A program made the position numbers and the translations under genes. Under the pieces are notes generated by a model that was not told the DNA's origin, searched no databases, and saw only the letters and a program-made list of their open reading frames with translations. A stretch of DNA of 58,686 nt from an uncultured Clostridium sp. (lineage in GTDB: Bacteria > Bacillota > Clostridia > Lachnospirales > Lachnospiraceae): positions 1-58,686 of the forward strand of contig USJW01000014.1 in assembly GCA_900555045.1 (NCBI GenBank). Direction: 5' to 3'. Every line of letters begins with the position of its first letter. Position 1 is the first letter of the stretch. Of this stretch, positions 13,179 through 21,848 are shown piece after piece.

Positions 13179-15170
13179 ATGCAGTACAAAAACCTGTTTA
13201 CACCGGTAAAGATCGGTTCCATCACCGTCAAAAACCGGTTCGCCATGGCTCCCATGGGGCCGCTGGGGCTGTCGGATTCCGAGGGGGGATTCAACCAGAG
13301 AGGCATCGACTACTACACGGAGCGCGCCAAGGGCGGCACGGGCTTAATCATCACCGGCGTCACGTTCTCGGACGGCAAGGTGGAGCCACAGAGCATGCCA
13401 AACTGCCCCAATTCCACCTACAATCCGGTGCATTTCATCCGCACCAGCAAGGAGATGACGGAGCGGGTCCATGCCTACGGCAGCAAGATGTTCTTGATGA
13501 TGTCCGCGGGCTTCGGGCGTGTGACGATCCCCACGAACCTGGGCGAGTTCCCGCCGGTGGCGCCCTCGGCCATTCCCCACAGATGGCTGGACAAGACCTG
13601 CCGTCCGCTGACAAAGGAGGAGATCCGCAGCATCGTGAAGTCCTTCGGGGACGGCGCGTACAACGCCAAGCGGGGCGGCTTTGACGGCGTGGCGATCCAC
13701 GCGGTGCACGAGGGATATCTGCTGGACCAGTTCGCCATCTCCATGTTCAACCAGAGGGATGACGAGTACGGCGGCTCCTTAGAGAACCGGTTGCGCTTTG
13801 CCAGGGAAGTGGTGGAGGAGATCAAATCCCGCTGCGGCGCGGACTTCCCGGTGATCCTGCGCTTCAGCGTCAAGAGCATGATCAAGGACTGGCGGGAGGG
13901 CGCTCTGCCGGGCGAGACCTTCGAGGAGAAGGGCCGCGACGTGGAGGAGGGCCTTGAGGCCGCGAAGCTTCTGGTGCAGTACGGCTACGACGCCCTGGAC
14001 ACCGATGTGGGCACCTACGACGCATGGTGGTGGAACCATCCGCCGATGTACCAGGAGAAGGGACTGTACCGCCCCTACTGCAAGATGGTAAAGGAAGTGG
14101 TGGATGTGCCGGTGCTGTGCGCCGGGCGCATGGACAACCCGGACATGGCGTCGGCCTCCATTGAGAACGGCGAGTGCGACATGATCAGCCTGGGCCGCCC
14201 GCTGCTGGCGGATCCGGATTATGTAAACAAGCTGCGCGCGGGCCGCGTATGCGAGATCCGTCCCTGCATCTCCTGCCAGGAGGGCTGCATGGGCCGGATC
14301 CAGGAGTACTCCATGATCAACTGCGCCGTGAACCCCCAGGCGGCCAGGGAGCGGGTGACCGCCTACGAGCCGGTGCTTCGCAGCAAGCGGGTGCTGGTGG
14401 TGGGCGGCGGCGTGGCCGGCTGCGAGGCGGCCAGGGTGCTGGCGATCCGCGGCCACAAGCCGGAGCTGTTTGAGAAGGGAAGCCGTCTGGGCGGCAACCT
14501 GATTCCCGGCGGCGCCCCCGAGTTCAAGGAGGACGACATCGCGCTGGCGGACTGGTATCAGAATCAGATGGAAATTCTTAAGGTTCCGGTTCACTTAAAC
14601 ACGGAGGTGAAGAAGGAGGACGTGCTGGCGGGCGGCTACGACGCGGTGGTGGTGGCCACCGGCTCTGCGCCCAAGGTGTTCTCCCTGGGGGACGACGCCC
14701 ATGTGTACACGGCCGCTCAGGTGCTGACCGGCGAGAAGGACTGCGGCGCCTGCACGGTTGTGGTCGGCGGCGGCCTGGTGGGTTGCGAGACCGCGCTGTG
14801 GCTGGCGCAGCACGGGAAAAAGGTGACCATCGTGGAGGCGTTAGACAAGCTGCTGGCAGTAAATGGCCCCCTGTGCCATGCCAACAAGGACATGCTGGAG
14901 CGGCTGGTGCCGTACAACGGCGTGGAGGTGGTTACTTCCGCGAAGGTGACCGGCTATGCGGACGGCGTGCTGCGGGCAGAGGTGGGCGGCCAGGAACAGA
15001 CGATCGCCTGCGACAGCGTGATTCTGGCGGTGGGCTACCGGGAGGAGGACTCCCTGTACCATGAGCTGGAGTTCAAGGTGCCGGAGATTTATCTGCTGGG
15101 CGACGCCAAGAAGGTGTCCAACATCATGTATGCCATCTGGGATGCGTTTGAGGTGGCGAACCATATTTAA
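13179..15170 (+). CDS. NADH:flavin oxidoreductase / 2,4-dienoyl-CoA reductase-like enzyme (BaiH/FadH type)
   Basis: A 663-residue, three-part enzyme. Residues 1-350 form an old-yellow-enzyme TIM barrel that binds FMN (start MQYKNLFTPVKIGSITVKNR; HAVHEGYLLDQF active-site region). A 4Fe-4S motif follows with Cys363, Cys366, Cys370 and Cys382 (CX2CX3CX11C). The C-terminal part has two Rossmann motifs (VVGGGVAGCEAARVLA and VVGGGLVGCETALWLA) for FAD and NAD(P)H. Homologues reduce enoate double bonds of dienoyl-CoA, bile acid intermediates or related compounds. The substrate here is unknown; no bai genes are nearby. The start at 13179 has GAGGAGGG 4 bases upstream. It is probably controlled by the upstream LysR gene. 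Confidence 0.87.
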   Translation: MQYKNLFTPVKIGSITVKNRFAMAPMGPLGLSDSEGGFNQRGIDYYTERAKGGTGLIITGVTFSDGKVEPQSMPNCPNSTYNPVHFIRTSKEMTERVHAYGSKMFLMMSAGFGRVTIPTNLGEFPPVAPSAIPHRWLDKTCRPLTKEEIRSIVKSFGDGAYNAKRGGFDGVAIHAVHEGYLLDQFAISMFNQRDDEYGGSLENRLRFAREVVEEIKSRCGADFPVILRFSVKSMIKDWREGALPGETFEEKGRDVEEGLEAAKLLVQYGYDALDTDVGTYDAWWWNHPPMYQEKGLYRPYCKMVKEVVDVPVLCAGRMDNPDMASASIENGECDMISLGRPLLADPDYVNKLRAGRVCEIRPCISCQEGCMGRIQEYSMINCAVNPQAARERVTAYEPVLRSKRVLVVGGGVAGCEAARVLAIRGHKPELFEKGSRLGGNLIPGGAPEFKEDDIALADWYQNQMEILKVPVHLNTEVKKEDVLAGGYDAVVVATGSAPKVFSLGDDAHVYTAAQVLTGEKDCGACTVVVGGGLVGCETALWLAQHGKKVTIVEALDKLLAVNGPLCHANKDMLERLVPYNGVEVVTSAKVTGYADGVLRAEVGGQEQTIACDSVILAVGYREEDSLYHELEFKVPEIYLLGDAKKVSNIMYAIWDAFEVANHI

Positions 15171-15226
15171 GGGATCGGTGGATGCGGAAAGCGGGCCTGA
15201 CGGCCGTGTTTCGTGTGATCACCGTA

Positions 15227-15270
15227 AGCCGTTCAACCTGCGCGTTTTGCGCGGGGAGGACGGCTTTTTT
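15227..15270 (+). terminator. terminator after flavin reductase
   Basis: AGCCGT and ACGGCT enclose an inner CCTGCGCG/GCGCGGGG pairing; TTTTTT follows at 15265-15270. Confidence 0.7.
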
Positions 15271-15362
15271 GAATGTATTGGGCCGTGGGATCGGCTTGCG
15301 GGCGATGGCTTCAGGAGGCCGGAGCGTGGGGAAATTTTAAGAATGATTAAGATTGCTGCACG

Positions 15363-15391
15363 TTGGAATGCCGGCCCGGCTGTGCTATGAT
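15363..15391 (+). promoter_or_regulatory. promoter of lipoprotein gene
   Basis: TTGGAA at 15363-15368, 17-bp spacer, TATGAT at 15386-15391. Confidence 0.65.
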
Positions 15392-15424
15392 GGTGATATT
15401 AAATAGGTAAAAAGGAGGCGCGGG

Positions 15425-16768
15425 ATGAGGAGAAATGTGGTGTTGGCGGCAGTGATGGCCGGGCTGCTGGGGATTATGGCGGGGTGTGGAAGCCAGGGAG
15501 TAGATCAGACGGGGAAGCGCGGAAATGAGACGGTGGAGCGAACTGCGGGAGCAGGGCATGCTTCGGAGGCCGCGAAGGCTGCGGAAGGCGCTGCCGAGGC
15601 TGGTGATGCTGCAAATTCCCAATCCGACATCCTGCCCCTCCATCTCCCCAACCAAATCTCCGACCAGTCGTTTCCAATTACCCTCGACGGCTGGGGCGAC
15701 GTGACCTTTGCATCCTTTTTGCCGGAGGATATACCCGGCGGCGGGGATGTGCAGTTTAAGCTGCTGAGGGACGGACAGCCGGTCTATGAATTTCCAGGAA
15801 AGACGCAGGAAAATCAGCGCATCGGGGAAGAGTTTATCCAGGTGAAGGCGATATCATTTAAGGATTACAATGATGACGGGAGAACGGATGTGATCGCGCT
15901 GGTGGAGTACCGGCAGCTGGGAGAAGGTGGAAAAAACTATAACGATATCTACCTCTACACCCAGGCGGACGGCTCCGCAGAATTCTATCAGGACGGTTCT
16001 CCCATCGCATTTCTGCTGAAAAACTACTACAATGACAGCATCGGCTCTGTCATGGATGGGCTTCAGGCGTATAAGGAGAATTTTTCCAATATGGAGACGC
16101 CCATATGGGACGGCACGCTCCGCCAGCTCCAGGTCATGGCGGACCAGGTGGAGCTGTGGGCCGGGGACGACCGTTTTGGGGCAGAGTATCGGTACACAGT
16201 GACGGACCTGGACCAGAACGGCCGCCTGGAGCTGATCGCCTCCACCCTTCAGGGGTCGGGACTCTATACGTACAGCAGCTACTATGAGGTGAACAAGGCG
16301 CTTGACGGCCTGGAGCTTTGTGAGCAGACGGACCGGGACGAGGGATACTCGGAGGCAGATATCCAGGTGGACCAGGTGCCGGCATTTTATGACGCGCGGG
16401 TCGGCCATTATTACTATATATTTGGCGATGTGGTTCGAAATGGGGCCGCGGAACACTACTATAACAAGCGGGCGCTGTGGCTTAGGGACGGCAAGATCAG
16501 GGAGTGGCCGCTGGCCAACATGGACGTGGTGCAGACGACGGGGGAAACCGTCATTGAATGCAGGGATGCGGAGGGAAACGCGATCAGCGAGGAGGAATAT
16601 CGGAAGATTGAGGATGTGGCCTTTTCCGATTTTACAAAGATAAGCGCAGATCTTGCATGGTTTACGCCAAGATCCACAGCAGATTTAAAGGCTATGGGAA
16701 GTGAAACGCTGGTGGAGGAGCTCACAAATTCGTACAGAGGATTTCATTTGCAGAGGCGGGTGGAGTAG
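15425..16768 (+). CDS. lipoprotein of unknown function with Ca-binding-like loops
   Basis: A 447-residue secreted protein. The signal peptide ends in a lipobox (GIMAGC, Cys21), followed by a low-complexity Ala/Glu-rich linker. Two DxDxDG-like loops are visible, DYNDDGRTD and DLDQNGRLE, each followed by a hydrophobic strand as in FG-GAP/VCBS-type beta-propeller or EF-hand-like calcium loops. I do not recognise a specific family. It has its own promoter and stands alone. GC content and codon use match the surroundings. A surface protein attached to the membrane is the safest statement. Confidence 0.75.
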   Translation: MRRNVVLAAVMAGLLGIMAGCGSQGVDQTGKRGNETVERTAGAGHASEAAKAAEGAAEAGDAANSQSDILPLHLPNQISDQSFPITLDGWGDVTFASFLPEDIPGGGDVQFKLLRDGQPVYEFPGKTQENQRIGEEFIQVKAISFKDYNDDGRTDVIALVEYRQLGEGGKNYNDIYLYTQADGSAEFYQDGSPIAFLLKNYYNDSIGSVMDGLQAYKENFSNMETPIWDGTLRQLQVMADQVELWAGDDRFGAEYRYTVTDLDQNGRLELIASTLQGSGLYTYSSYYEVNKALDGLELCEQTDRDEGYSEADIQVDQVPAFYDARVGHYYYIFGDVVRNGAAEHYYNKRALWLRDGKIREWPLANMDVVQTTGETVIECRDAEGNAISEEEYRKIEDVAFSDFTKISADLAWFTPRSTADLKAMGSETLVEELTNSYRGFHLQRRVE

Positions 16769-16861
16769 GGGCGGCGGGGGCGGAGGGGAGAGCGCTGGAT
16801 TTGCAGGGAAGCCCCCCTCCGCCAATATGCCGATCTGACAAATCCCCTCCGCCTTCCCCTC

Positions 16862-17803
16862 TTATTCTTCCGCCCGTATCACCCCGTCGTTTTTCTCCTC
16901 CAGCACCCGGATCGCATGGTAGAGGAATTCGTTGTACGGCGTGGGGACGCCAACCTCCTTGCCCAGGCGGATGATGGTTCCGGCGAACATGGCCACCTCG
17001 GTCTTGCGGCCGTGCTCGATGTCCTGGAGGGTGGACGGCTTGTTGTGGTAGGGCACCTGCTTCAGGTAGTAGAGGTGGTCCGCCGCATAGCTCTCCTCGA
17101 TGTCGATGCCCTTCTTGCGGGCAATATCGATGACCTCCTTGGCGACCATCACCCGCAGCGTGTTGGCGTGCTCGCTGGAGCCCCAGGCGCCGAAGGGGAT
17201 TCCAAGGATCGCTGCCACCTGGTTTTCGCTGACATTGCACACGTATTTCATCCAGATGGCCTTCTCCATGTCCTCCTGGATCACGCACTTGATTCCCGCG
17301 CGCTCAAAGAGCGACTTCACGGCCAGCACCCGCGGGGACAGCTCTGTGTTTCGCCGCTCTCCGAACTCCGCGGAGGCCACCTTGGGGTTGAAGGAGACGC
17401 GGTTTTTGTCCATGACCACGCTGACCCGCACCAGGGAGTAGAGCATGTTCTCCCAGCCGTACGCGGCGGCCACGATCTCCTCGCTCTCCACGCCGTTTAA
17501 GGGGGCCATGATGATGGTGTCCGGCCCTACCTGGTGCCTCATATCCTCAATGGCCTGGCTTAAGCCGGTCATCTTGGTGATGAAGATGGCGAGGTCCGCG
17601 TAGCCCGTCTCCTCCTCCGGGGAGACGATGTGAAATTTGTACGGCACGCCGTTTACGAGGATGCCGTCGCGTTCAAGGCGCTCCCTGCGGTTTCCCCCCG
17701 CCACGACCCGCAGATTATCCCCGAGCACGCCCTGCAAGTGGCTGGACAGGAAGCTCCCGATTGCGCCCAGTCCGATGAGCGCCACAGTCTTTATCTCTCT
17801 CAT
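16862..17803 (-). CDS. 2-dehydropantoate 2-reductase family protein (second PanE/ApbA paralogue)
   Basis: A 313-residue reductase. The Rossmann motif IGLGAIGSFLSSHL opens the protein and the C-terminal domain holds the family helix (WMKYVCNVSENQVAAIL). It differs clearly from the paralogue at 7215 and is not in an operon with panB/panC, so a 2-oxo acid other than ketopantoate is possible. Start: two ATGs at 17809 and 17803 follow GCGAGGTG; the second has the better spacing. It has a good promoter of its own, divergent from the ABC-F gene. Just downstream, GGCGGAGGGG and CCCCTCCGCC can pair as a possible terminator with the lipoprotein gene. Confidence 0.8.
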   Translation of the reverse strand: MREIKTVALIGLGAIGSFLSSHLQGVLGDNLRVVAGGNRRERLERDGILVNGVPYKFHIVSPEEETGYADLAIFITKMTGLSQAIEDMRHQVGPDTIIMAPLNGVESEEIVAAAYGWENMLYSLVRVSVVMDKNRVSFNPKVASAEFGERRNTELSPRVLAVKSLFERAGIKCVIQEDMEKAIWMKYVCNVSENQVAAILGIPFGAWGSSEHANTLRVMVAKEVIDIARKKGIDIEESYAADHLYYLKQVPYHNKPSTLQDIEHGRKTEVAMFAGTIIRLGKEVGVPTPYNEFLYHAIRVLEEKNDGVIRAEE

Positions 17804-17835
17804 TATCATGCACCTCGCCTTTTCTGTTTTGTTCC

Positions 17836-17863
17836 AGTATAACACTGCTAAAACGGATGTCAA
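17836..17863 (-). promoter_or_regulatory. promoter of PanE-like gene
   Basis: Minus strand TTGACA (plus 17858-17863), 16-bp spacer, TATACT (plus 17836-17841). Confidence 0.72.
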
Positions 17864-17883
17864 CCGCCGTCCATGGGCCGGGC

Positions 17884-17912
17884 TTGTATCCGGCGCCGGG
17901 ATGGGCTATAAT
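17884..17912 (+). promoter_or_regulatory. promoter of ABC-F gene
   Basis: TTGTAT at 17884-17889, 17-bp spacer, perfect TATAAT at 17907-17912. The leader of about 55 nt shows no attenuator-like uORF, unlike many inducible antibiotic-resistance ABC-F genes. Confidence 0.75.
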
Positions 17913-17974
17913 ATGGGCTAGAATTGCGAAGCTTCATAAAAAATAAAGCACAGTGGGAGAGGCGGTAGGCCTGT

Positions 17975-19864
17975 ATGCTATATCAGATAACAGACGGAAC
18001 GGTCAGCGTGGGAGGGGAATTGATTCTCTCGCACATCGATTTTGAGATACATGGAACGGAGAAGATTGCGGTTGTGGGGAGAAACGGCGCGGGGAAGACC
18101 ACGCTTTTGCGGCTGATCGCCGGGGAGCTGGAGCTGGACCGGGACGATAAGCGCCAGGGGCTGGGGGTGCGCTCCTCCCGCCAGGCCACGGTGGGGCTTC
18201 TGCGCCAGCAGGTGTTCACGGAGGCCCACGGCACGGTGGAGGAGGAGATTTTAAGCGCATGCCCGGCCGAGGAGCTGTTCTCCCGGGAGCGGTTCTCCTA
18301 CCAGCGGGAATATGAGACGCTGTTCACCGGTTTCGGCTTCTCCAAGGCGGACCGCAGCCGGAAGCTGTCCAGCTTTTCGGGGGGCGAGCAGACGAAGATC
18401 GCGCTGATCCGGCTGCTGCTCCAGAAGCCCGACATTCTACTGTTGGACGAGCCGACCAACCACCTGGACATGGAGACGGCCCAGTGGTTGGAGCAGTACA
18501 TGCGCGGTTATCCAAAGGCGGTGGTCATGGTGAGCCATGACCGCTTTTTCCTGGACCAGGTGGCGGACGTGGTCTACGAGCTGGAGGGAAAGCGGCTGTA
18601 CCGCTATCCGGGGAATTACACGGCGTTCCGCGAGGAGAAGCGCAAACGGCTGGAGCGGCAGTGGAAGGCCTACGAGCGGCAGCAGGAGGAGAAGAAACGC
18701 CTGGAGGACCTGGTGGAGCGCTTCAAGCACAAGCCCAACAAGGCCGCCTTCGCCCGCGCCAAGAAGAAGCAGATGGAGCGCATGGAGTGGGTGGAGAAGC
18801 CGCTTGAGGACGAGAGCGGCATCTTCACCGGGGACATCACCCCGCTCATCCCGGGCGGAAAGTGGACCTTTGAGGCGGAGCACTTAAAGCTGGGCTATGA
18901 GAGCGCGCTTTTGGAGCTGAGCCTGCGGATCCGCAGGGGCCAGAAGATCGGCCTTCTGGGGCCAAACGGCGCGGGGAAAACCACCTTTTTAAAGACCATC
19001 GCGGGCTTCATTCCGCCCCTGGGCGGGGATTACAGCCTGGGGGTCAACGTGACCATCGGATACTTTGACCAGCACTCCGCCGAGATCACCTCGGACCTCA
19101 CGGTGGCCGAGCACTTCCACCGCCTGTTTCCGTCCATGACCGACAAGGAGGTGCGCTCGACTTTAGGGGCGTACCTGTTCGGCGGGCGCGATGCGGCCAA
19201 GACGGTGAGCTCCTTATCCGGCGGCGAGAAGGCGCGTCTGGTTCTGGCGGAGCTGCTGCAGAGCCGCCCGAACTTCCTGATTCTGGACGAGCCAACAAAC
19301 CACATGGATATCCGGGCCAAGGAGCGGCTGGAGGCGGCCTTTAAGGCCTACAAGGGCACGATCCTGTTTGTGTCCCATGACCGGTATTTCATCCGCCAGG
19401 TGGCGGACGCGGTGCTGATCTTTGAGAACCACCGGGCCATGTACTACCCCTTCGGCTACGAGCACTACGTGGAGCGGCTGCGCCGGGAGGAGTCGGGGGA
19501 GAGTCTCTCCGCCCGAATCTCCGACGAGGAACAGGCGTTGATTGCAGGCCTTCGGGCGGTGCCGCGGGCGGAGCGCCACCGGCTGCGTGAGATCCCGGAG
19601 GAGGAGGCCTACCGGGAGTGGCGGCTGCGGCTGATCACAGAGCGGCTCCTGCCCGCCGGGGAGGCGTACCGGCAGTTGGAGGAGCAGATGGAGGAAGCGC
19701 GGGAGAAATGGCAGGCGTCGCAGGCCTTCTGGGCAGAGGAGGAAGAGGCCCTGGCCCAGTGGGCGGTCGAGCGGAAACGCCTCGAGGCAGCGCGCATGCA
19801 GGCCTGGGAGAAATGGCATGCGCTGTGTCTGGAGTGGTGGGAGGCAGCGGAGGGGGAGGAGTAA
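17975..19864 (+). CDS. ABC-F family ATPase
   Basis: A 629-residue protein with two ABC domains and no membrane segments. Domain 1: Walker A GRNGAGKTT at 35-43, signature FSGGEQTK, Walker B LLLDEPTNHLD. A charged linker rich in Arg/Lys/Glu follows. Domain 2: GPNGAGKTT, LSGGEKAR, LILDEPTNHMD. The last 120 residues are a charged, Trp- and Glu-rich coiled coil. ABC-F proteins act on the ribosome, as translation factors or by giving resistance to ribosome-targeting drugs; subfamily assignment needs a tree. The start follows GGGAGAGG at rather long distance. The gene has its own strong promoter. Confidence 0.88.
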   Translation: MLYQITDGTVSVGGELILSHIDFEIHGTEKIAVVGRNGAGKTTLLRLIAGELELDRDDKRQGLGVRSSRQATVGLLRQQVFTEAHGTVEEEILSACPAEELFSRERFSYQREYETLFTGFGFSKADRSRKLSSFSGGEQTKIALIRLLLQKPDILLLDEPTNHLDMETAQWLEQYMRGYPKAVVMVSHDRFFLDQVADVVYELEGKRLYRYPGNYTAFREEKRKRLERQWKAYERQQEEKKRLEDLVERFKHKPNKAAFARAKKKQMERMEWVEKPLEDESGIFTGDITPLIPGGKWTFEAEHLKLGYESALLELSLRIRRGQKIGLLGPNGAGKTTFLKTIAGFIPPLGGDYSLGVNVTIGYFDQHSAEITSDLTVAEHFHRLFPSMTDKEVRSTLGAYLFGGRDAAKTVSSLSGGEKARLVLAELLQSRPNFLILDEPTNHMDIRAKERLEAAFKAYKGTILFVSHDRYFIRQVADAVLIFENHRAMYYPFGYEHYVERLRREESGESLSARISDEEQALIAGLRAVPRAERHRLREIPEEEAYREWRLRLITERLLPAGEAYRQLEEQMEEAREKWQASQAFWAEEEEALAQWAVERKRLEAARMQAWEKWHALCLEWWEAAEGEE

Positions 19865-20031
19865 AACCAGTGCGTGAAGCCGGTGCGCCGTGCACCGGGC
19901 GCAGATGCAAGCCACAAGGCTGGAGCTGCCGGCAGTTTTTTCCTGCGGTGGATTAAAGGACGAAAATCCGGCGATAATCATGTCAGGGAGCAGAGCTCCA
20001 CTATCGAAGAGAAATTTTGAGAGGCATGATT

Positions 20032-20478
20032 ATGAACCGAATGATCAATAGAGAGAACGTGAGTGTCAAATTCAACCGCGAGCTGGCGTCGGGAGCGGGC
20101 AGCCGCAGGAGTGCGGGCCGCCCGTACATATTCAGGGGGGACCTGTATTACGCGGACTTGTCGCCAGTAGTGGGGTCCGAGCAGGGCGGCGTCCGCCCGG
20201 TGTTAGTGATCCAGAACGACGTCGGAAATAAGTTCAGCCCCACGGTGATCGTGGCGGCCATCACCAGCCGCACCACCAAGGCCGTGCTGCCCACCCATGT
20301 CAGCGTGCCGGGAAGCAGCAGCGGCCTGAAGCAGGATTCCGTGATCCTGGTGGAGCAGATCCGGACTATCGACCGGAACCGCTTGAAGGAGTTTATCGGC
20401 CATTTGGGCGAGCGGGAGATGGCACCGGTGGAGCAGGCCATGATGACCAGTCTGGGGTTGGGGCACCTGGCGGGGTGA
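20032..20478 (+). CDS. mazF: MazF/PemK-family endoribonuclease toxin, no antitoxin gene visible
   Basis: 148 residues. The MazF core begins at about residue 29: RGDLYYADLSPVVGSEQGGVRPVLVIQND, then TVIVAAITSR and VILVEQIRTIDRNRL, all typical of Firmicute MazF (NdoA) enzymes that cut mRNA at short sequences. The first 28 residues are an extra basic tail (NRENVSVKFNRELASGAG). The start at 20032 has GAGAGG 7 bases upstream. The 167 bases between the ABC-F gene and this start hold no MazE-like reading frame, and none follows, so the antitoxin must be elsewhere or the N-terminal tail replaces it. The gene next to it, a DedA protein, is unrelated. Confidence 0.87.
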   Translation: MNRMINRENVSVKFNRELASGAGSRRSAGRPYIFRGDLYYADLSPVVGSEQGGVRPVLVIQNDVGNKFSPTVIVAAITSRTTKAVLPTHVSVPGSSSGLKQDSVILVEQIRTIDRNRLKEFIGHLGEREMAPVEQAMMTSLGLGHLAG

Positions 20479-20625
20479 ATTAGATATAGAAGGAAATGGA
20501 ATGTGAGGCGGGCCGCGGCCGCGGATTTATACTTTTTTCCCAGCTCTTATGAAAGTTTTTCGCTTTTTTGGCGTATGTCCTTAGGTTTTTTCCGGTATTC
20601 TAATTCTACTGAGGAGGAATCAGAC

Positions 20626-21135
20626 ATGGACATACAGACTTTGACATCATTTTTTCTGCACTACGGGGCGGGATTTATATTTTTGATTGTGCTGCTGGAA
20701 TACATGAATTTTCCAGGGCTTCCCGCGGGGCTCGTCATGCCGCTTGCCGGAATCTGGGCCGCTAAGGGACAAATCAGCTTTGCGGCCGCCATGGCGCTGA
20801 CCGTCGGCGCCGGACTTTTAGGCAGCTGGATTTTATATTTCTTAGGCCGCCTGGGCGGCGCGGTTCTCCTGCCGTGGTATCTGAAACGGTTTCCGAAGCA
20901 GGAGGCGCTGATTGCGAAAAACATGGATATGCTCAAGAAAAAGGGCGCGATGGGCGTGTTTCTTGGCAAGCTGATTCCCATGGTGCGGACGATCATCCCC
21001 ATCCCCGCGGGCGCGATCAAGATGGATTTTGTGACCTACAGCGTGAGCTCCGCCGGGGGAATTTTCATCTGGAATTTTGTGCTGGTGGGCGCAGGGTACT
21101 GGATGGGGGATGGGGCGCTGAGGGTGTTCGGGTGA
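20626..21135 (+). CDS. DedA-family membrane protein
   Basis: A 169-residue membrane protein of the DedA/SNARE-associated (VTT) family. FPGLPAGLVMPLAG near residue 30 and the motif FLGKLIPMVRTIIPIPAGAIKM near 115 (family G-x-F-x-R-x-x-P-x-x-R-x-x-x-x-x-x-A-G) are present. Such proteins are proton-coupled lipid carriers or flippases, for example for undecaprenyl phosphate. The protein is shorter than the usual 200 residues. The start at 20626 has GAGGAGG 8 bases upstream. Confidence 0.87.
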   Translation: MDIQTLTSFFLHYGAGFIFLIVLLEYMNFPGLPAGLVMPLAGIWAAKGQISFAAAMALTVGAGLLGSWILYFLGRLGGAVLLPWYLKRFPKQEALIAKNMDMLKKKGAMGVFLGKLIPMVRTIIPIPAGAIKMDFVTYSVSSAGGIFIWNFVLVGAGYWMGDGALRVFG

Positions 21136-21176
21136 GAGTGGCTTGACGGAAAAATTGTCTTTTTTTTATCAATATG

Positions 21177-21216
21177 GCACTGGCGGAATGTACAAATTGC
21201 GCCGGTGCCTGTTTTT
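21177..21216 (+). terminator. terminator after dedA-like gene
   Basis: GCACTGGCG pairs with CGCCGGTGC (one G-T) and is followed by CTGTTTTT. Confidence 0.72.
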
Positions 21217-21330
21217 GTGCACAGGTAAATAATGCACTTATATAAAGGGGAAAGAAACGAATAATTATATATAAAGTAGATGAAAAAGAAAAGAGTGTTG
21301 CACATAGTGAAACAACTTGCACAAAGAAGG

Positions 21331-21359
21331 GTGAAAACGTATACGATTCTTGCTAAAAT
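21331..21359 (+). promoter_or_regulatory. possible promoter of the catabolic operon
   Basis: TAAAAT at 21354-21359 with a poor -35 GTGAAA at 21331-21336 (17 bp). The spacer carries ACGTATACG, and TTGCAC occurs twice upstream (about 21297 and 21317), which may be regulator sites. No gene is seen in 21217-21410. Confidence 0.4.
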
Positions 21360-21410
21360 ACAATTGGGACGCAGCAAAAGCGGAACAATGAAAATGGAGG
21401 AGGAAAAAAC

Positions 21411-21848
21411 ATGCTTCTGGACGAAGAGTTGTTGCTGGGGGTAGGAACGAAGATCTTAAACGAAGCGGTGACGGAATCGGATCTGGACCAAGTGTTTGAG
21501 GCGTTTGCTCAGATCTGCAACACGGATGAGATCCTGCTGTTCACCTTGAAGGGTTACACAGAGAGCTTTCAGTTTGTGTTTGACGAGTATTCCTACGCGA
21601 TCATGTTCGAGAATGGGGTGTGCAGGACGGTGAAGGGGACGATTCCCCTTCCGGATGTGACATTCTGGATCCACAAGCCCGTGGCGCTGGAGATCATAAA
21701 CGGTCAGATCTACTCGGCGGTGGCCCACATGAACGGGGATGTGGACTACACCGGGTATAAGGATGGGGCGATCCGGTTCATACCGATTCTGGAGAGCGGT
21801 CTGGACGGAATCGCGAATTTTGCTAAGGAGAGGGGGGCGCAGTCATGA
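21411..21848 (+). CDS. SCP2-like small protein, first gene of catabolic operon
   Basis: 145 residues, soluble. The middle (GVCRTVKGTIPLPDVTFWIHKPVALEIINGQIYSAV as spaced segments) has the strand-helix pattern of SCP2-like domains, where a small protein binds a hydrophobic ligand, but the match is weak. The start at 21411 has GGAGGAGG close upstream. The stop overlaps the next start by 4 bp (ATGA). It could be a ligand-binding helper for the pathway enzymes of this operon; the function is not established. Confidence 0.55.
   Translation: MLLDEELLLGVGTKILNEAVTESDLDQVFEAFAQICNTDEILLFTLKGYTESFQFVFDEYSYAIMFENGVCRTVKGTIPLPDVTFWIHKPVALEIINGQIYSAVAHMNGDVDYTGYKDGAIRFIPILESGLDGIANFAKERGAQS

Noticed and set aside
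13179..15170. Bile-acid 7-dehydroxylation gene (baiCD or baiH)
   Set aside because: The protein belongs to the same superfamily, but no other bai gene is nearby, so a specific name is not justified.
17975..19864. Antibiotic resistance determinant (Lsa/Msr/OptrA class)
   Set aside because: The protein is an ABC-F ATPase, but I see no leader attenuator and cannot place it in a resistance subfamily by eye.
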